A DNA stretch of 13,543 nucleotides from positions 1 through 13,543 of the forward strand of contig JAOPWI010000017.1 in NCBI GenBank assembly GCA_025965755.1, given 5' to 3'. Below the pieces are notes generated by a model. That model had not been told where the DNA came from and ran no database searches. It saw nothing but the letters and a program-made list of their open reading frames with translations. Of this stretch, positions 12,345 to 13,543 are shown in pieces (the first letter of the stretch is position 1; the number at the start of each line of letters is the position of its first letter). The stretch comes from Frankiales bacterium (lineage in GTDB: Bacteria; Actinomycetota; Actinomycetes; Mycobacteriales; SCTD01). Position numbers and translations under genes: made by a program.

Positions 12345-13484
12345 GTGCTTCGCCCCCTCCGCCGCCGTGCGGCTGCCCTGACCGGCGGTCTGGCTGTCGT
12401 TCTCGTCCTGTCCGCGTGCGGCAACAACCCGGTGCGCACCGGTGCCGCCGCGACCGTCGGCCCCGCCCGTATCACGACGGCGACGCTGCAGGAGATGGTC
12501 GACCGGGGCCTGTCCGACCCGCAGGCCGAGCAGCAGCTCGGCGCGGACCGCGCGTCCTTCCAGCGCCAGGTGCTGTCGCGGCTCATCAGCAGCCGGGTGC
12601 TCGCCGAGGTGGCCGAGGACGAGGGCGTCACGGTGTCCGCGGGCGAGGTCGACGCCCGGCTGGCGCAGTTCGCCAGCCAGCTCGGCGGCCAGGACCAGCT
12701 CGAGCAGCAGGCCGCGCAGAGCGGCATCGCCGCCCAGGACCTGCGCCCGTTCATCCGCGACCTGACCCTCAACGACGCCCTCGGCGACCGGGCCACCCGC
12801 GGCGCGGCGGTGCCGCCCCAGCAGCTGCAGGCGCTCTACCAGCAGAACATCGCGCAGTACGACCAGGTGGTCGCCCGCCACATCCTGGTCGCCGACCGGG
12901 CTGCCGCTCAGCAGGTGCTGACGCAGGTCCGGGCCGACCCGGCGCGCTTCGCCGGGCTGGCCGGCGAGCTGTCGCTCGACGAGGGCAGCAAGGCCCGCGG
13001 CGGCGAGCTCGACCCGTCCGGCCGGGGCGCCTTCGTCAAGCCGTTCGAGGACGCGCTGTTCTCGATGCGGCCGGGCGAGTTCCGCCTCGTGCAGACCGAG
13101 TTCGGCTTCCACGTCATCAACCTGATCGAGCGCCGGACCACGACGCTGGCCCAGGCGGCCCCGGAGCTGCGCCGCCAGGCTCTGCAGCCGCAGCGCGAGC
13201 AGGCCGTCAGCCAGCTGCTCCGCGACAAGTCCAAGGAGCTGGGCGTCAAGGTCAACCCGCGGTTCGGCCGCTGGGACCCCGAGCAGGGCACGGTCGTCGA
13301 GGCCGAGGGCAACCAGCTGAGCAGCCCGGCGCCTCAGGAGCCTGGCGACGCCGTGCTGGCGCCCGAGGAGGGGGCCGACCCCAACGCGCCGGTGGACCCC
13401 AACGCCGACCCGAACGCCCCGGCCGGCGAGCCCGTCCCCGAGGACCCGGCCGCCCCCGTTCCGCCGGCTCCCGCGCCGCAGTGA
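12345..13484 (+). CDS. Secreted lipoprotein with SurA-like N-domain and parvulin (PpiC) domain
   Basis: The 379-residue product is a predicted peptidyl-prolyl isomerase/chaperone anchored outside the membrane. The N-terminus has basic residues (RPLRRR), a hydrophobic stretch and the lipobox LSAC, with Cys25 as the lipidated residue. Residues ~36-150 are helical and SurA-like (RLISSRVLAEVAEDEGVTVS). The parvulin domain spans about 174-265: ARHILVADRAAAQQVL with His179, FAGLAGELSLDEGSKARGGEL, FEDALFSMRPGEF and EFGFHVINLIERR with His256. The tail after ~310 is Pro/Ala/Asp-rich with DPNAP-type repeats (345-359), probably a disordered linker in the cell wall. A TTG at 12279 would add 22 residues ahead of the signal peptide and is less likely. 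The stop overlaps the next gene by 4 bp (GTGA). A similar lipoprotein next to mfd and mazG is familiar in actinobacteria; I cannot name its clients. Confidence 0.88.
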   Translation: MLRPLRRRAAALTGGLAVVLVLSACGNNPVRTGAAATVGPARITTATLQEMVDRGLSDPQAEQQLGADRASFQRQVLSRLISSRVLAEVAEDEGVTVSAGEVDARLAQFASQLGGQDQLEQQAAQSGIAAQDLRPFIRDLTLNDALGDRATRGAAVPPQQLQALYQQNIAQYDQVVARHILVADRAAAQQVLTQVRADPARFAGLAGELSLDEGSKARGGELDPSGRGAFVKPFEDALFSMRPGEFRLVQTEFGFHVINLIERRTTTLAQAAPELRRQALQPQREQAVSQLLRDKSKELGVKVNPRFGRWDPEQGTVVEAEGNQLSSPAPQEPGDAVLAPEEGADPNAPVDPNADPNAPAGEPVPEDPAAPVPPAPAPQ

Positions 13485-13543
13485 CCCCGGGGGCCGGGCG
13501 GCTGGTCGTCGTCGCCACCTCCCCCCGGACCCCGCCCGGCCTG
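13481..13543 (+). CDS. Probable MazG-family nucleoside triphosphate pyrophosphohydrolase, N-terminal fragment
   Basis: An open frame of 21 codons starts at GTG 13481, overlapping the stop of the lipoprotein gene (GTGA), and runs off the window. The residues GRLVVVATSPRTPPGL resemble the N-terminus of actinobacterial MazG proteins (GRLVLLxTSPRVAPGL-like), which hydrolyse (d)NTPs to monophosphates. Gene order mfd, parvulin lipoprotein, mazG agrees. The fragment is too short to show any catalytic motif, so the call rests on position and this short match. Confidence 0.55.
   Translation, partial: MTPGAGRLVVVATSPRTPPGL

Noticed and set aside
1..13543. CRISPR arrays, insertion sequences, rRNA genes or defence systems
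   Set aside because: No regularly spaced long repeats, transposase signatures or rRNA-like stretches were seen on either strand.

Overview
This is a roughly 73-75% GC stretch of an actinobacterial chromosome. The evidence is the strong G/C third-position bias, frequent GTG starts, 4-bp stop/start overlaps, a glmU-prs pair followed by a long (TL5/Ctc-type) ribosomal protein L25 gene and pth, and the order mfd, parvulin-type lipoprotein, mazG-like. I cannot name the genus from the sequence.

Left part (1-4388). The window opens with the C-terminal tail of an ABC-F ATPase on the plus strand. It faces a minus-strand block that reads, in the direction of transcription: cobalt-type nitrile hydratase beta subunit, alpha subunit and activator (4388 to 2918, joined by two 4-bp overlaps); a membrane acyl-CoA desaturase; a TetR regulator; and a DUF72 (YecE-like) protein. 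The 100 bp in front of the desaturase hold a tandem pair of 15-bp units, each containing a palindrome, plus a 10-bp direct repeat. Together with the TetR gene just downstream of the desaturase, this looks like a self-contained lipid-regulation unit. The nitrile hydratase genes stand alone: no amidase, nitrilase or cobalt transporter is in view.

Middle (4389-4689). This 301-bp divergent region carries a tRNA-Gln(UUG) gene on the plus strand, a 14-bp palindrome and an imperfect hexamer repeat, and no protein gene I can support.

Right part (4690-13543). All genes are on the plus strand and are housekeeping. glmU makes UDP-GlcNAc for the cell wall. prs makes PRPP and overlaps glmU by 4 bp. rplY/ctc encodes ribosomal protein L25, and pth recycles peptidyl-tRNA. 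mfd couples transcription to DNA repair. A secreted lipoprotein with a PpiC/parvulin domain follows, and then the first 21 codons of a probable MazG-type nucleotide pyrophosphohydrolase. Hairpins or -10-like hexamers separate prs/rplY and pth/mfd.

I did not find a clearly new system. The items most worth checking are the desaturase operator array, the isolated cobalt-type nitrile hydratase operon with its short activator, and a strong hairpin abutting the DUF72 start codon.
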